Below are positions 1 through 8,509 of a stretch of 64,000 bases of DNA, one piece after another. The stretch spans positions 8,096-72,095 of the forward strand of contig JADJPG010000034.1 of the NCBI GenBank assembly GCA_016713365.1, given 5' to 3'. The DNA comes from Verrucomicrobiota bacterium (GTDB taxonomy: Bacteria; Verrucomicrobiota; Verrucomicrobiia; Limisphaerales; JADJPG01). Positions within the stretch are counted from its first letter, which is position 1. Every line of letters starts with the position of its first letter. The notes below the pieces were generated by a model. It was not told the origin of the DNA and searched no databases. It saw nothing but the letters and a program-made list of their open reading frames with translations. The position numbers and the translations under genes were made by a program.

Positions 1-450
1 GAGATTTTACAGCCGCGCTACGACTTCGTGCTCGACGCGATCGACAACCCGTCGAAGAAATGCCTGCTCATCGCGAGCTGCCAACAGCGCTCGATTCCCA
101 TTTTCGTGGTCGGAGGCGCTGGCGGTCGCAAAGATCCGCTGGGATTGAAAATTTCCGACCTCGCCCTGTCGACCCATGACCGACTGCTCCAGGCGGTGCG
201 TTCGACGCTGCGCAAAGAACACGGCTTTCCCGGTGCGGACAAGAAGCGGTTCGGCATCGACTGCCTTTACTCGCCCGAGCCCGTCAGCTTTCCGCAGTCA
301 GATGGGACGGTGTGCGCCACGCGCGAAGAGGGATCGAATCTCCGTCTGGACTGCGCAAGCGGATACGGAACAGCATCCTTCGTGACGGGCGCGTTCGGAC
401 TCGCGGCAGCGGGTTACATCGTCCAAAAGATTGCGGAGAAGACCGTTTAG
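1..450 (+). CDS. tcdA: tRNA threonylcarbamoyladenosine dehydratase (TcdA/CsdL-like), C-terminal part
   Basis: The reading frame is open from base 1 and ends with TAG at 448-450, so the N-terminal ATP-binding Rossmann part lies before the window. The visible 149 residues contain the DAIDN motif followed by a stretch ending in GGAGGRKDPLG. This matches the ThiF/MoeB/HesA E1-like family, and specifically TcdA, which cyclises t6A37 to ct6A in ANN-decoding tRNAs in an ATP-dependent cytosolic reaction. The CASGYGTASFVTGAFGL stretch near the end fits the hydrophobic C-terminal segment of TcdA. A GTG at 28 is only an internal valine, not a start. The gene converges on the TPR gene with a 3-bp gap. 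Another E1-like paralogue is possible but less likely. Confidence 0.85.
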   Translation, partial: EILQPRYDFVLDAIDNPSKKCLLIASCQQRSIPIFVVGGAGGRKDPLGLKISDLALSTHDRLLQAVRSTLRKEHGFPGADKKRFGIDCLYSPEPVSFPQSDGTVCATREEGSNLRLDCASGYGTASFVTGAFGLAAAGYIVQKIAEKTV

Positions 451-453
451 GTT

Positions 454-1368
454 TTACCGGGAGGCGGCGAGAGCGACTTCCAGCCGACGGAGCATCCCGG
501 CGTCTGCACCGGCGTGTTGCGCGGCCAGCAGATCCCGGCGGGCAAGTTCAACATCCCCCAGCAACGCGTAGGCGAAACCTCGTTCCGACAGCAATCCGGA
601 TTCAGGATGATTCGGATTGAGGCGCCGATTCATCTCTACAATCGCTTCCGCCAAATCCTGGTGCCCGCCAGCGATGCTCCCCTGCCCAAGGCGGATTCGC
701 GCCCGGCGCAGCAGCCACGAGCTTCGAAAGCGTGATTCGCTCAAACCAGTTTCGACCTTCTGGAGGGCCTCATTGAACTGTCCTGCATCGATCATGGCGT
801 CGAGACATTCCACTTCGAGCACGGCGCTGCCGGTGAGCTCAAATCCGCGGCGCAGGCCTTCGACCGCGTCATTGAATAGCCCCAGCCGGCACTGAATCTG
901 GCTGCGGGTCAGATACCAATCCAGTTCACCGTGGGCTACCACCGCCAGTGCGCGGTCGCATTCGCCCAGAGCTTCGGCAAGTTTGCCGGACTCGGCCAGC
1001 ACGTCCGCCTTGACCATGCGCAACGGCGCCCGGCCTACCTCGCTTTGTGGCAAACGCATCGCGCGCTCAATGGTCCACAAGGCACGACGACGGTGCCCGA
1101 GATTCATCTGGACGCGGCTCAGATCGACGTAAGCGGGAAGGTAATCACTCCGAAGTTTGATCGCCCGCATCAGATCTTTTGCGGCCGCAGTGTGATCGCG
1201 CAATGCCCGGTATTCCGCTGCCCTACGCCACAGCAAATCCGCGCGCTCCCCAACCGTCTCCATCCGTGCGGTCAGGATTTCCACGACATGCTCCGGGCTG
1301 TCGTGGGCGGGAAGCGACTGCGGCAGGATCAGCGCAAACAACAGCAGCAGTGCTCGTGTGGAGTGCAT
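454..1368 (-). CDS. Exported TPR-repeat protein
   Basis: 304 residues. The first 22 form a typical Sec signal peptide (basic start, leucine-rich core, cleavage around PAHD). The rest is helical with tetratricopeptide spacing: repeats around residues 40-75 (LWRRAAEYRALRDH), 75-110 (YLPAYVDLSRVQMNLGHRR) and further pairs to about 290 (GFAYALLGDVELARRDLL). TPR proteins are scaffolds, and no catalytic motif is visible. The gene starts 19 bp after the stop of the secreted phosphatase at 1388-3499 on the same strand, so the two are probably co-transcribed. A periplasmic partner role is an inference from that position. The specific function is unknown. Confidence 0.8.
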   Translation of the reverse strand: MHSTRALLLLFALILPQSLPAHDSPEHVVEILTARMETVGERADLLWRRAAEYRALRDHTAAAKDLMRAIKLRSDYLPAYVDLSRVQMNLGHRRRALWTIERAMRLPQSEVGRAPLRMVKADVLAESGKLAEALGECDRALAVVAHGELDWYLTRSQIQCRLGLFNDAVEGLRRGFELTGSAVLEVECLDAMIDAGQFNEALQKVETGLSESRFRSSWLLRRARIRLGQGSIAGGHQDLAEAIVEMNRRLNPNHPESGLLSERGFAYALLGDVELARRDLLAAQHAGADAGMLRRLEVALAASR

Positions 1369-1387
1369 ACGCCTCCGGGGGACCTAG

Positions 1388-3499
1388 TCAGTCTTCGATG
1401 AGAAGATACGGGTCCATCAGGAAATCGTGACTGTCGAGGCTCGAGTTGTGTCCCTCGATGGCCAGCACGTTGGTGCCGGACTTCAGGTGTTTCTCAAACT
1501 CCCTCAGGGAGAAATAGCCGTACTTCGTGGCATCGTGGCTCTTCACCTGTTGAGCATCCTTGCCCGCGCCTTTCCCAACGCCCTTGCGGACGACTTCCTT
1601 GCCGTTGAGGTAGGCAATAAAGCCATCGTCGTAATTGATCATCAGCCCGAGCTCGGCGATGTAATCCGCCTGCTCCACTTCAAATTCATGCCGCATGTAG
1701 ACGGAGGAATACTTGCCCTTCATGTCGTCGAGCACCGTCCGCGCTTCGCGGTAGGAGTAACCGAAGGGCGCCTGCCCCTTCTTCCAGCCTTTCGCGTCGA
1801 ACTTCAGCTCGGTCCACTTCGTGCCCTCGGGATGACCGCCCACAAGGTAGGTCCATTCCGAATTCTTCGGGATCGCCACGAAGAAATCCTCCGGCGGCTC
1901 TGCGGAAACATCTTCGCCGCCCGCCTTCGGCTTCTTCCACGGCGGCGGCTGCCACGGAGTCATCAGCCGCTGGTGCACCACCGTGCCGCGCTTCACAATG
2001 CCGAACACATCCCGCACTTCACCAAACTTGTTAATCATCGTTCCGCGCATCGTGTCGCCGTCGATATCGATAATCACCGACCCGTGCTCGACGATCGTTT
2101 TGCGCATGAGCGGAATGGTTCCCCTGCGCCCGATCGTGGTGCCGCCGTGACCGGCGACAATCTGGATATTCCCATTATTGGCTTCCAGGCCTTTGCTCTT
2201 GCGATACGGCTCCCCGGTGCGCGGGTCGCCCTCGCCATCGTCCAGCACCACACCCTCAGCAATCGTTGGCGTCGCATAGGCGCCATCGATCAGCATGGAA
2301 CGCTCGTAGATATGCGAATGGCCGGTGAGCACCAGGTCGACACCGCCCGACTCCAGAATCGGCATGATGTGCTGGCGCATCTCGATCAATTGCTTCTCGC
2401 GGTCGCTGTCGTGAGTTCCCTTCGTGTAGGGCGGATGATGGAAGAACGCGATCAACCAGTCTGCCTTCGTGCGTTCGAGATCCAGCTTGAGCCAGCGCGC
2501 CATCAAGCCCGTCGGCTTGCGATCCAGATCGTGCGAGTCGAGGCAGATGAAGTGAATCTTGCCGTAATCGAACGAGTAGTAGGCCTCAGTTCCCGTCGGG
2601 ACACCGCCCGCCTCACCGCGCGTCGGGCAAACATAGGCATCGTAATACGGCCCGATCCCGTTCGTGCCCTTCGAAGTGCCTCCCTCGTGATTACCCATCG
2701 TCGGCCAGCACACGATGTGACGGAGCGTTGGCTCGTACATCTCGAAAAAGCGGGTCTGAAACTCCACGTCCTTGCCACGCTGATACGCCATGTCACCGAG
2801 GTGAACGTAAAAGTCCAGCGGACGCCCGTCCTGCTTCACCCAGTCGAGAGTCGACGTATGAACATTATGCTGTGGCTCGCGACCTGTTCCCGAGTCACCC
2901 ACCACCCAAAACCGCGCCGGGCGCGCCTCCCCGTTCGGCGGATGCGTTGTGAAATGATAACTGGGATCGGCCTCCGTCAGACGACGTTTGCCGTCGTAAA
3001 TCGCATAATGATACCGCGTGTCCGGCTTCAAACCGGTGATTCGCGCCTCATACTGGAAAAGCCCCATCGGTGCGCTGTGCAATTTCGGCAAACGCAGCAA
3101 CTCAGGCCGCTTCTCCTCCATCACCTTCAAATCCGCCTTGTTGGTCGTGAGCGACACCCGCGTCACTATCGAGTCCAACGTTACCTGCTGGTCGAGCGCG
3201 TCCATAGTTCGACCAAAACGAACCACCGGCTCGATCTCGCCATCCGTGCGCCATGCCACCACGATGGAATTTGGCGTCGCCAGCTGCAGATACGGAGCGC
3301 GCGCGAAGTGATTGGTCCGCCCATCCTGGCCGAACAAACTGTGGTTGGACTCGGAAGCTCTCGTGGCAGACGCCGCAGCAACCAACGCCATTACCAAGCA
3401 GCCAGTGACACGTTGCACGTTCCACGTTCCAAGCGCACAAACAGCAACTTGCAACCGGCGACCTGCAACGACACTTGCCATGCGATTCAAACAATCCAT
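1388..3499 (-). CDS. Secreted purple-acid-phosphatase-like metallophosphoesterase
   Basis: 703 residues. After a long hydrophobic export signal (core about residues 32-48) comes a fibronectin-like N-terminal phosphatase domain (about 65-190), then a calcineurin-type metallophosphoesterase domain. Metal ligands can be read directly: GDSG (D202), GDMAY (D236 with the PAP tyrosine Y239), GNHE (N270, H271), FFHHPP (H354/H355) and TGHSH (H394, H396). The tyrosine favours the purple acid phosphatase branch. The last ~150 residues (from EWTYLVGG) form a beta-rich module with a YDDGFIAYLNGKEV motif that recurs in two other large proteins of this window. It likely releases phosphate from organic esters in the periplasm or outside. 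A start at 3481 (second Met) is equally possible. It lies 7 bp after the SGNH hydrolase gene. Confidence 0.88.
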   Translation of the reverse strand: MDCLNRMASVVAGRRLQVAVCALGTWNVQRVTGCLVMALVAAASATRASESNHSLFGQDGRTNHFARAPYLQLATPNSIVVAWRTDGEIEPVVRFGRTMDALDQQVTLDSIVTRVSLTTNKADLKVMEEKRPELLRLPKLHSAPMGLFQYEARITGLKPDTRYHYAIYDGKRRLTEADPSYHFTTHPPNGEARPARFWVVGDSGTGREPQHNVHTSTLDWVKQDGRPLDFYVHLGDMAYQRGKDVEFQTRFFEMYEPTLRHIVCWPTMGNHEGGTSKGTNGIGPYYDAYVCPTRGEAGGVPTGTEAYYSFDYGKIHFICLDSHDLDRKPTGLMARWLKLDLERTKADWLIAFFHHPPYTKGTHDSDREKQLIEMRQHIMPILESGGVDLVLTGHSHIYERSMLIDGAYATPTIAEGVVLDDGEGDPRTGEPYRKSKGLEANNGNIQIVAGHGGTTIGRRGTIPLMRKTIVEHGSVIIDIDGDTMRGTMINKFGEVRDVFGIVKRGTVVHQRLMTPWQPPPWKKPKAGGEDVSAEPPEDFFVAIPKNSEWTYLVGGHPEGTKWTELKFDAKGWKKGQAPFGYSYREARTVLDDMKGKYSSVYMRHEFEVEQADYIAELGLMINYDDGFIAYLNGKEVVRKGVGKGAGKDAQQVKSHDATKYGYFSLREFEKHLKSGTNVLAIEGHNSSLDSHDFLMDPYLLIED

Positions 3500-3506
3500 A
3501 ACGTTG

Positions 3507-4799
3507 TTACTCGGCTACAATCTGAATGCTGTGGGTCACTGGCGCAAACGCATCGCGAACCGCCTTCACCAGAGGTTTGCGAAAGCTCTCGGTAAACTTC
3601 TCGACCGCCGCCATGTCGACCTTGGCTTCGTGTCCGTGGAACTGCACCTTGATCTGGCGCGTTTCATATTCCTGCTTCGCCGCCACCGCCGCGTCCACCT
3701 TCGCGAACGCTTCGGAGAACGGATTCTTCGCAAAATCTTCGGCCAGATTCACGCCCACCGCCAGCTGCGCGGCAGAATAGCTCTTGGACGCTTCACCCCA
3801 AGTCACCTTGTAACGCGCGGCGGAACCATTCTTGGCCACCAGCTTGAAGCGATTCAGCTCCTGATTGAACGGGATGAGCGTCATCGCGGAACGGATGGAG
3901 TTGTCCTTGTTCAATTCGCCCGTGGCGCAGAACGGATACTTCGAGCTCTTGATGCGAACTTCGCCGGCGGTTGAATCCACCACCGCGTGTCCCTTGCTTG
4001 CAGTCGCCTTGCCAGTCGTCAGGTCGACCTCGATGTTACCAATCGAACCTTCCAGGCCGAGCCCTTTCAAAAACGCATACGCCATGACAAAGCTGCCCGA
4101 CCATCCCGGATGCACGCCGTCTTTTCCGGCGATGGCATAATCAGCGCCGTACTTCTGCATCCCCTGATAGCCGGCGTTCAACATCGGCCAGAATACGTCC
4201 GCAAAGGCCACGCCGGTTTTCGCGGCGATATCGATGTCAATGTTCCGCAGTTCGCAGAGATTCAGGTTCTTGGACTCCACCGAGGCGGCATCCCAGTCCT
4301 TGCGCAGCCCGACGACACCAGCGGACCCGAGAACGACGCGCGTGCCGTTGGCGACAAATGAATTCACAATCGCCGTCTGGGCTTCGCGATAACGGTCGCC
4401 AATCGCCTTCTCGTAGGGACGATAGCCGTGGTCGTTCATTCCGTAGCAGGTCGTCGCGATGGTCGGATCAAAACGCAGGCAGTCGTTGGTCATGCGTTTG
4501 AGGAATCCCGGAGCTGTTTCACCGCCCCAGCCATACTGGCGCACGCTCACCTCGAGCTCCGGAACGCACACCGTGAGATACGTCTCCATCACTCGCGAAT
4601 ACATCTTCTGTTCGGTGATGGAATCACCGCAAATCGCCAGGCGATCGCCCTTCTTCAGGAGCAGCCCGGCGGGAGCTGGAGCTTTGACGGGCTGGAACTT
4701 CGCGAAGTAGTCGGCCGCCGGTTTCGGCTCCAAGGTCTGCGCGACAAGCCCGGAGATTCCAGCGACAACACAAAGCGACAATGCCAGGTAATATTTCAT
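3507..4799 (-). CDS. Secreted SGNH/GDSL-family hydrolase
   Basis: 430 residues from the chosen start. The frame is open further upstream (Met codons at 4841 and 4934), but the start at 4799 puts MKYYLALSLCVVAGISG first, a clean signal peptide. All SGNH blocks are visible: GDSIT with nucleophile S60, the GWGGE block II glycine, GMND with N122, and DGVHP with D227 and H230. Such enzymes are secreted esterases or lipases, often deacetylating polysaccharides; the substrate cannot be told here. The C-terminal ~150 residues have no recognised domain. The gene is followed 7 bp later by the metallophosphoesterase, suggesting one transcript for secreted hydrolases. No good Shine-Dalgarno sequence precedes any candidate start. 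Confidence 0.85.
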   Translation of the reverse strand: MKYYLALSLCVVAGISGLVAQTLEPKPAADYFAKFQPVKAPAPAGLLLKKGDRLAICGDSITEQKMYSRVMETYLTVCVPELEVSVRQYGWGGETAPGFLKRMTNDCLRFDPTIATTCYGMNDHGYRPYEKAIGDRYREAQTAIVNSFVANGTRVVLGSAGVVGLRKDWDAASVESKNLNLCELRNIDIDIAAKTGVAFADVFWPMLNAGYQGMQKYGADYAIAGKDGVHPGWSGSFVMAYAFLKGLGLEGSIGNIEVDLTTGKATASKGHAVVDSTAGEVRIKSSKYPFCATGELNKDNSIRSAMTLIPFNQELNRFKLVAKNGSAARYKVTWGEASKSYSAAQLAVGVNLAEDFAKNPFSEAFAKVDAAVAAKQEYETRQIKVQFHGHEAKVDMAAVEKFTESFRKPLVKAVRDAFAPVTHSIQIVAE

Positions 4800-4942
4800 A
4801 AAGGTCGAGAAGATGGACGGTAGTCTTCGGTTTTCATTCATGAGCGTCAAGGTGCGATTCCCTCCGGGGCGCAATCGAAAGTGGCGGGCATCACTGCGTG
4901 CGTAACGCAGAGTGTTCCCCTGCTGTGTCGCCAAGTGACTTC

Positions 4943-5602
4943 TCAGCGAGTTACCAGTCTAGCCACCAGCTCCCAGATGTTGTCCGAGACTTCAGTGACC
5001 GACCGCGTCGCATCAACTGCATGTACCCTCTGCGGTTCAGCGGCGGCGATGATCTGAAACCCCGCCTCGACTCGCTCGAAAAACGCCCGGTCCGCTTCCT
5101 CCATCCGATCCCGTTGCGGCTCCGCAGCCGTGCCGGCACCCGCTTGAGCGTTCCGGATTCGACGGCGTTCCTCGCTGACGGCGACGGGCACTTGCAGCAA
5201 CAAGGTCAGGTGCGGCCGGGTCGGCCCCACGGCAAAATCAATGACTCGTCGGACGGAATCCAAATCGAGCTGACGACCATAGCCCTGATACGCCGTCGTG
5301 GAATCGTAGAAGCGATCGCAGAGGACGATTTCACCCGCCGCCAATGCCGGCCTGATCACTTCTCGAACGAGCTGGGCGCGGCTGGCGTTCATGAGGAGAA
5401 GTTCCGCCTCGGCGGTCATCGCGTGATTGGCTTCGCTGTGTTTCAGCGTGTGACGAATCTCCTCTCCGATCGGCGTGCCGCCGGGCTCCCGCAGGAGACG
5501 CACAGTGCGCCCCAATTCTTTCAGGCGTTTCGCAAGCAGCTGGATCTGCGTGGATTTGCCTCCACCCTCGGTGCCTTCAAACGAAATGAACAAGCCGGTC
5601 AC
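4943..5602 (-). CDS. tmk: Thymidylate kinase (dTMP kinase)
   Basis: 219 residues, the normal length for the family. It phosphorylates dTMP to dTDP with ATP in the cytosol, a required step of dTTP synthesis. The P-loop GTEGGGKST lies at residues 10-18. The DRFYDSTTAYQG segment carries the DR(F/Y) motif that contacts dTMP, and REPGGTPIGE is the second conserved substrate loop. A lid region rich in Arg follows (EERRRIRNAQ). It lies between the DUF1573/cytochrome gene (58 bp upstream) and the SGNH hydrolase on the same strand. The link with its neighbours looks positional rather than functional. Confidence 0.95.
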   Translation of the reverse strand: MTGLFISFEGTEGGGKSTQIQLLAKRLKELGRTVRLLREPGGTPIGEEIRHTLKHSEANHAMTAEAELLLMNASRAQLVREVIRPALAAGEIVLCDRFYDSTTAYQGYGRQLDLDSVRRVIDFAVGPTRPHLTLLLQVPVAVSEERRRIRNAQAGAGTAAEPQRDRMEEADRAFFERVEAGFQIIAAAEPQRVHAVDATRSVTEVSDNIWELVARLVTR

Positions 5603-5660
5603 AACGGCAGTTCAGCACGAGACAACGGGACATGCCAAGCTTTGGCGTGCTCGAAGAAAT

Positions 5661-6743
5661 CTAGTTCAAGCAAGGCGCCGTCGGCGCGGGTGGCGTCGCG
5701 ATGGCGGGGCCGGATACCGGACGCTGCGCGGGAAGGGTCTGCGGCCGGTTCGGGAACGCCTTCACCATGAAATCCACCAGCGCGTTGATCTGTTGTTCGT
5801 TGAGCGGACCCCCTTCTGATTCCGCAAACGCCGGCATCATCGAGCCCGCACGACCGTACGCGATCCACTTCCGCCAATGCTCGGCGTTCGTCGGATGCGG
5901 CAACGTGCGCAAGTCCGGCACCTGGGCGGCGCGATGGTGGGAATTATGGCAGGTGGCGCACACCGCCGCGTAGAGCAAGCGTCCATCGGTCTTGCCTTTG
6001 GCCGGCTCCGAATGGCACTTGGCACAGTCAGCATTCTTGAAAACCACCTGACGATCCGCGAGCGCCAGCTGCATGTTTTTCAGACGCTCAGTGTCGCCCA
6101 TGATTCCTGAGTTCTGCACGGGCAGCGATCCGGGTGCCGTGGCTCCTGGAATGTGAGTGCGCACGGTCAGCTGCTTGATGCCAATGCTGGTGTCGATGGT
6201 CACGCCCTTGGCGATCATGCCGCTCTTCCCGGCGAGACTCATCACCACTTCGATGGGGCCATTCGATCCCGAAGCAATCTTCCACGGCATCGGAGGCAGC
6301 TTCGCCGTCGTGCAACCGCAGGAGGTGCGGACGCTGTTCACCGAGATCTCCGATGGCGACGTGTTGGTCAGCCAGAACGTGAATCGAGATTCCGCTTCAC
6401 CCGGTTTGGCGGAATATTCCTTCGTCTCCGAATCCCATTTAATCAGGCTGATGTCCCCCGCGGCTGTCGGCGCAATTGCGGTCGCCGCAAGTGGCGAAGG
6501 CACCGCGACGGCCGGCGACACTCTCGGCGGCGCTGCAGGAGCAGGCGAGGCGACGGGCGCAATCGGAGCCGCCGGCTGAGCAGCCGCCAAAGGACGCACG
6601 GGCGCCGGACGCGGCGTGACCTTGATGGGCGACGACGTCGGCAAGGGCGGCTTCGGCGGAACGGTCTGTGCCGCCATTGGCGATGAGGAAACAACCGCAA
6701 GCACAAGGGCCACGCTCAAGGTGCTGACTGGGTGAGTTTTCAT
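5661..6743 (-). CDS. DUF1573 domain / cytochrome c fusion protein, exported
   Basis: 360 residues. An N-terminal signal peptide (cleavage near PMAAQ) is followed by a Pro/Ala-rich linker to about residue 95. A DUF1573 domain (about 100-200) comes next, recognisable by its TSCGCT motif in an Ig-like fold. The C-terminal part (about 230-335) is a cytochrome c domain with two heme-binding CxxCH motifs, CAKCH and CATCH, and a possible distal methionine in GSMMPAF. It is predicted to be a periplasmic electron-transfer protein. The two heme motifs lie close together, so either it is a small diheme domain or the first site is degenerate. It is transcribed away from the epimerase gene across a 124-bp gap that should hold promoters for both. 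Confidence 0.82.
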   Translation of the reverse strand: MKTHPVSTLSVALVLAVVSSSPMAAQTVPPKPPLPTSSPIKVTPRPAPVRPLAAAQPAAPIAPVASPAPAAPPRVSPAVAVPSPLAATAIAPTAAGDISLIKWDSETKEYSAKPGEAESRFTFWLTNTSPSEISVNSVRTSCGCTTAKLPPMPWKIASGSNGPIEVVMSLAGKSGMIAKGVTIDTSIGIKQLTVRTHIPGATAPGSLPVQNSGIMGDTERLKNMQLALADRQVVFKNADCAKCHSEPAKGKTDGRLLYAAVCATCHNSHHRAAQVPDLRTLPHPTNAEHWRKWIAYGRAGSMMPAFAESEGGPLNEQQINALVDFMVKAFPNRPQTLPAQRPVSGPAIATPPAPTAPCLN

Positions 6744-6867
6744 AAAACTGGCGAAAACTAGTCCACCAACCCCACGCTGACGAGTAAAAAGAAGCGCGAA
6801 ACGCCCGGGCCGCGCCTCAGAAGTTTTACCTTTTCTCCCACCCGCATTTTACCAATTCTCCGTCTCC

Positions 6868-7689
6868 ATGATTCGTAGCGCCGTCACCATTTCCCTCGTG
6901 CCCGAAGCCCGCGGCGGACCGTTCGTCTTCTGGGATGACCTCGCCGCCGGATGCGCCCGCGCCGCCGCGCATGGGTTCGATGCGGTCGAAATCTTCCCCC
7001 GCTCCACGGAGGATTTGAACGCCAAGCAGCTCAAACAACTGCTCAAACAGCACAAGCTCACGCTCGCCGCCATGGGCACCGGCGCCGGCTGGGTGGTCCA
7101 CAAGCTTCGCCTCACCGATCCGGACACCCAAATCCGCACGCAGGCCCGGAACTTCGTCGCCAGCGTCATCGATTTCGCCGGCAGCTTCGGCGCCCCCGCC
7201 ATCATCGGCTCCATGCAAGGCCGCAGCGAAGGCACCGTCGTTCGCGAGCAAGCTTTCAACTGGCTCCGGGAAGCACTCGAACAACTCGCCCCCCGCGCCC
7301 ACGCCATGGGCGTTCCGCTGCTCATTGAGCCGCTCAATCGCTACGAAACCAACCTCGTCAAATCCGTCGCCGACGGGCTCGAACTGCTCAAGCCACTCCG
7401 GACCAAAAACGTGAAGCTGCTCGTCGATCTGTTTCACGCCAACATCGAGGAGACGAGCATGGCCGACGCCTTGCGCCTCGCGGGATGCGATCTCGGCCAC
7501 GTTCACTTCGCCGACAGCAACCGCCAGGCTGTTGGACTCGGCCACACGGACTACAGCCCCATCGCCGACGCGCTCCGCCAGATCGGCTACGACGGTTACG
7601 TGTCCGCTGAGATCCTTCCCCTGCCCGATTCGGAGACCGCTGCCCAACAAACCATGGCGAGCTTCCGCAAACACTTCCGCCCGGACTGA
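6868..7689 (+). CDS. Sugar phosphate isomerase/epimerase, AP-endonuclease-2-like TIM barrel
   Basis: 273 residues without a signal peptide, so cytosolic. Alternating strand-helix pattern and conserved barrel-end acids fit the xylose-isomerase-like TIM barrel family: the glutamate in PLLIEPLNRYETN, the aspartate and histidine in LLVDLFHANIEE, the histidine in LGHVHFADSNRQ, and the final glutamate in YVSAEILP. These are the usual divalent-metal ligands of 3-epimerases and related enzymes such as hydroxypyruvate isomerase or IolE/IolI types. The exact substrate cannot be assigned. The next gene starts 7 bp after its stop, so the two are probably co-transcribed. No Shine-Dalgarno is evident before the ATG. 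Confidence 0.85.
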   Translation: MIRSAVTISLVPEARGGPFVFWDDLAAGCARAAAHGFDAVEIFPRSTEDLNAKQLKQLLKQHKLTLAAMGTGAGWVVHKLRLTDPDTQIRTQARNFVASVIDFAGSFGAPAIIGSMQGRSEGTVVREQAFNWLREALEQLAPRAHAMGVPLLIEPLNRYETNLVKSVADGLELLKPLRTKNVKLLVDLFHANIEETSMADALRLAGCDLGHVHFADSNRQAVGLGHTDYSPIADALRQIGYDGYVSAEILPLPDSETAAQQTMASFRKHFRPD

Positions 7690-7696
7690 GCGCCAC

Positions 7697-8386
7697 ATGA
7701 CCACTCTCATCATCGCCACCCGCAACGCGCACAAGGTTCAGGAAATCCAGGCCGTGCTCGGCAGCGACTTCCGCTACATGAGTTTGAAGGATTTTCCCGA
7801 AGCGCCCAAAGTGGTCGAAGACCAGCCCACTATGCAGAAGAACGCCGTGAAGAAAGCGCGCGAACTCGCCAAGTGGCTGCAATATCTCTCCGGCTTCGAC
7901 CTCCGCGTGCCCGGCGCCAGCGCTTACGTGCTCGCGGATGATTCCGGCCTTGAAGTCGATGCGCTCAATGGGGCGCCCGGCGTCCACTCCGCCCGCTTCG
8001 CCGCACTCGATCACGCTGGCTCTGCTCCGGACGAAAACTCGTCCGATGCCGACAACAACGCAAAGCTCCTTCGCCTGCTCGCGGATTTCCCGACGGAACG
8101 TCGCGCCGCGCGCTTCCGTTGCGTCCTCTCGCTCATGCAGGTGAAACCACCGCAGCCGACACTCGCCGGCCATCTCTTCGAAGGCACCTGCGAAGGTCAC
8201 ATCGCGTTCGACCCTCGCGGCGGCGCGGGCTTCGGCTACGATCCGCTGTTCATCCCAGTCGGCGGAACGGAATCCTTCGCCGAACTCGGCGAGGAAAAGA
8301 AGAACGCCATCAGCCATCGCTCCAAAGCCCTCGCCAAAATGCGCGACGCCATCATCACGCTCATCCAGGGCGGTAAACGCTTCTGA
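7697..8386 (+). CDS. rdgB: RdgB/HAM1-family non-canonical purine NTP pyrophosphatase
   Basis: 229 residues from the ATG at 7697. It hydrolyses ITP, dITP and XTP to monophosphates and so keeps deaminated purines out of nucleic acids. Family motifs are clear: TRNAHKVQEI at the N-terminus (the TxNxxK motif), ADDSGLEVDALNGAPGVHSAR in the middle, and GGAGFGYDPLFIP followed by FAEL and SHRSKAL near the end. It is slightly longer than the ~200-residue E. coli enzyme because of a short insert around WLQYLSGFDLRVPG. The open frame extends upstream into the previous gene, but the homology begins at this Met, 7 bp after the epimerase stop. Confidence 0.93.
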   Translation: MTTLIIATRNAHKVQEIQAVLGSDFRYMSLKDFPEAPKVVEDQPTMQKNAVKKARELAKWLQYLSGFDLRVPGASAYVLADDSGLEVDALNGAPGVHSARFAALDHAGSAPDENSSDADNNAKLLRLLADFPTERRAARFRCVLSLMQVKPPQPTLAGHLFEGTCEGHIAFDPRGGAGFGYDPLFIPVGGTESFAELGEEKKNAISHRSKALAKMRDAIITLIQGGKRF

Positions 8387-8403
8387 GACACTTCACAAAA
8401 GCA

Positions 8404-8491
8404 AACGAAGGAAACAAAGAACTGAACAAACCAAACAGCGCACGACTGAGGACAGAACCGGCCCAGCCAATCCTTCTTCGCTCCCTTCGTT
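8404..8491. repeat. Imperfect intergenic inverted repeat
   Basis: Two 18-bp arms (8404-8421 and 8474-8491) are inverted copies with 15 of 18 positions identical. The three differences are all A/G transitions, which keep G-U pairing possible on one RNA strand. It lies in the 123-bp gap between the convergent pyrophosphatase and M3 peptidase genes. This position suits a bidirectional terminator or a dispersed repeat remnant. No copy of the same sequence was seen elsewhere in the window. Confidence 0.4.
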
Positions 8492-8509
8492 CCCTTCTGT
8501 TCAAAGACC

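Noticed and set aside
3408..3480. Repetitive ACGTT/TTGCA steps near the phosphatase start as a possible regulatory repeat
   Set aside because: The units are irregular and lie inside the signal-peptide coding region; no consistent period or palindrome was found.
1427..3595. 722-residue plus-strand frame opposite the metallophosphoesterase
   Set aside because: It is an antisense shadow of a GC-rich gene: no domain, Arg/His-rich composition, and the opposite frame contains all phosphatase metal motifs.
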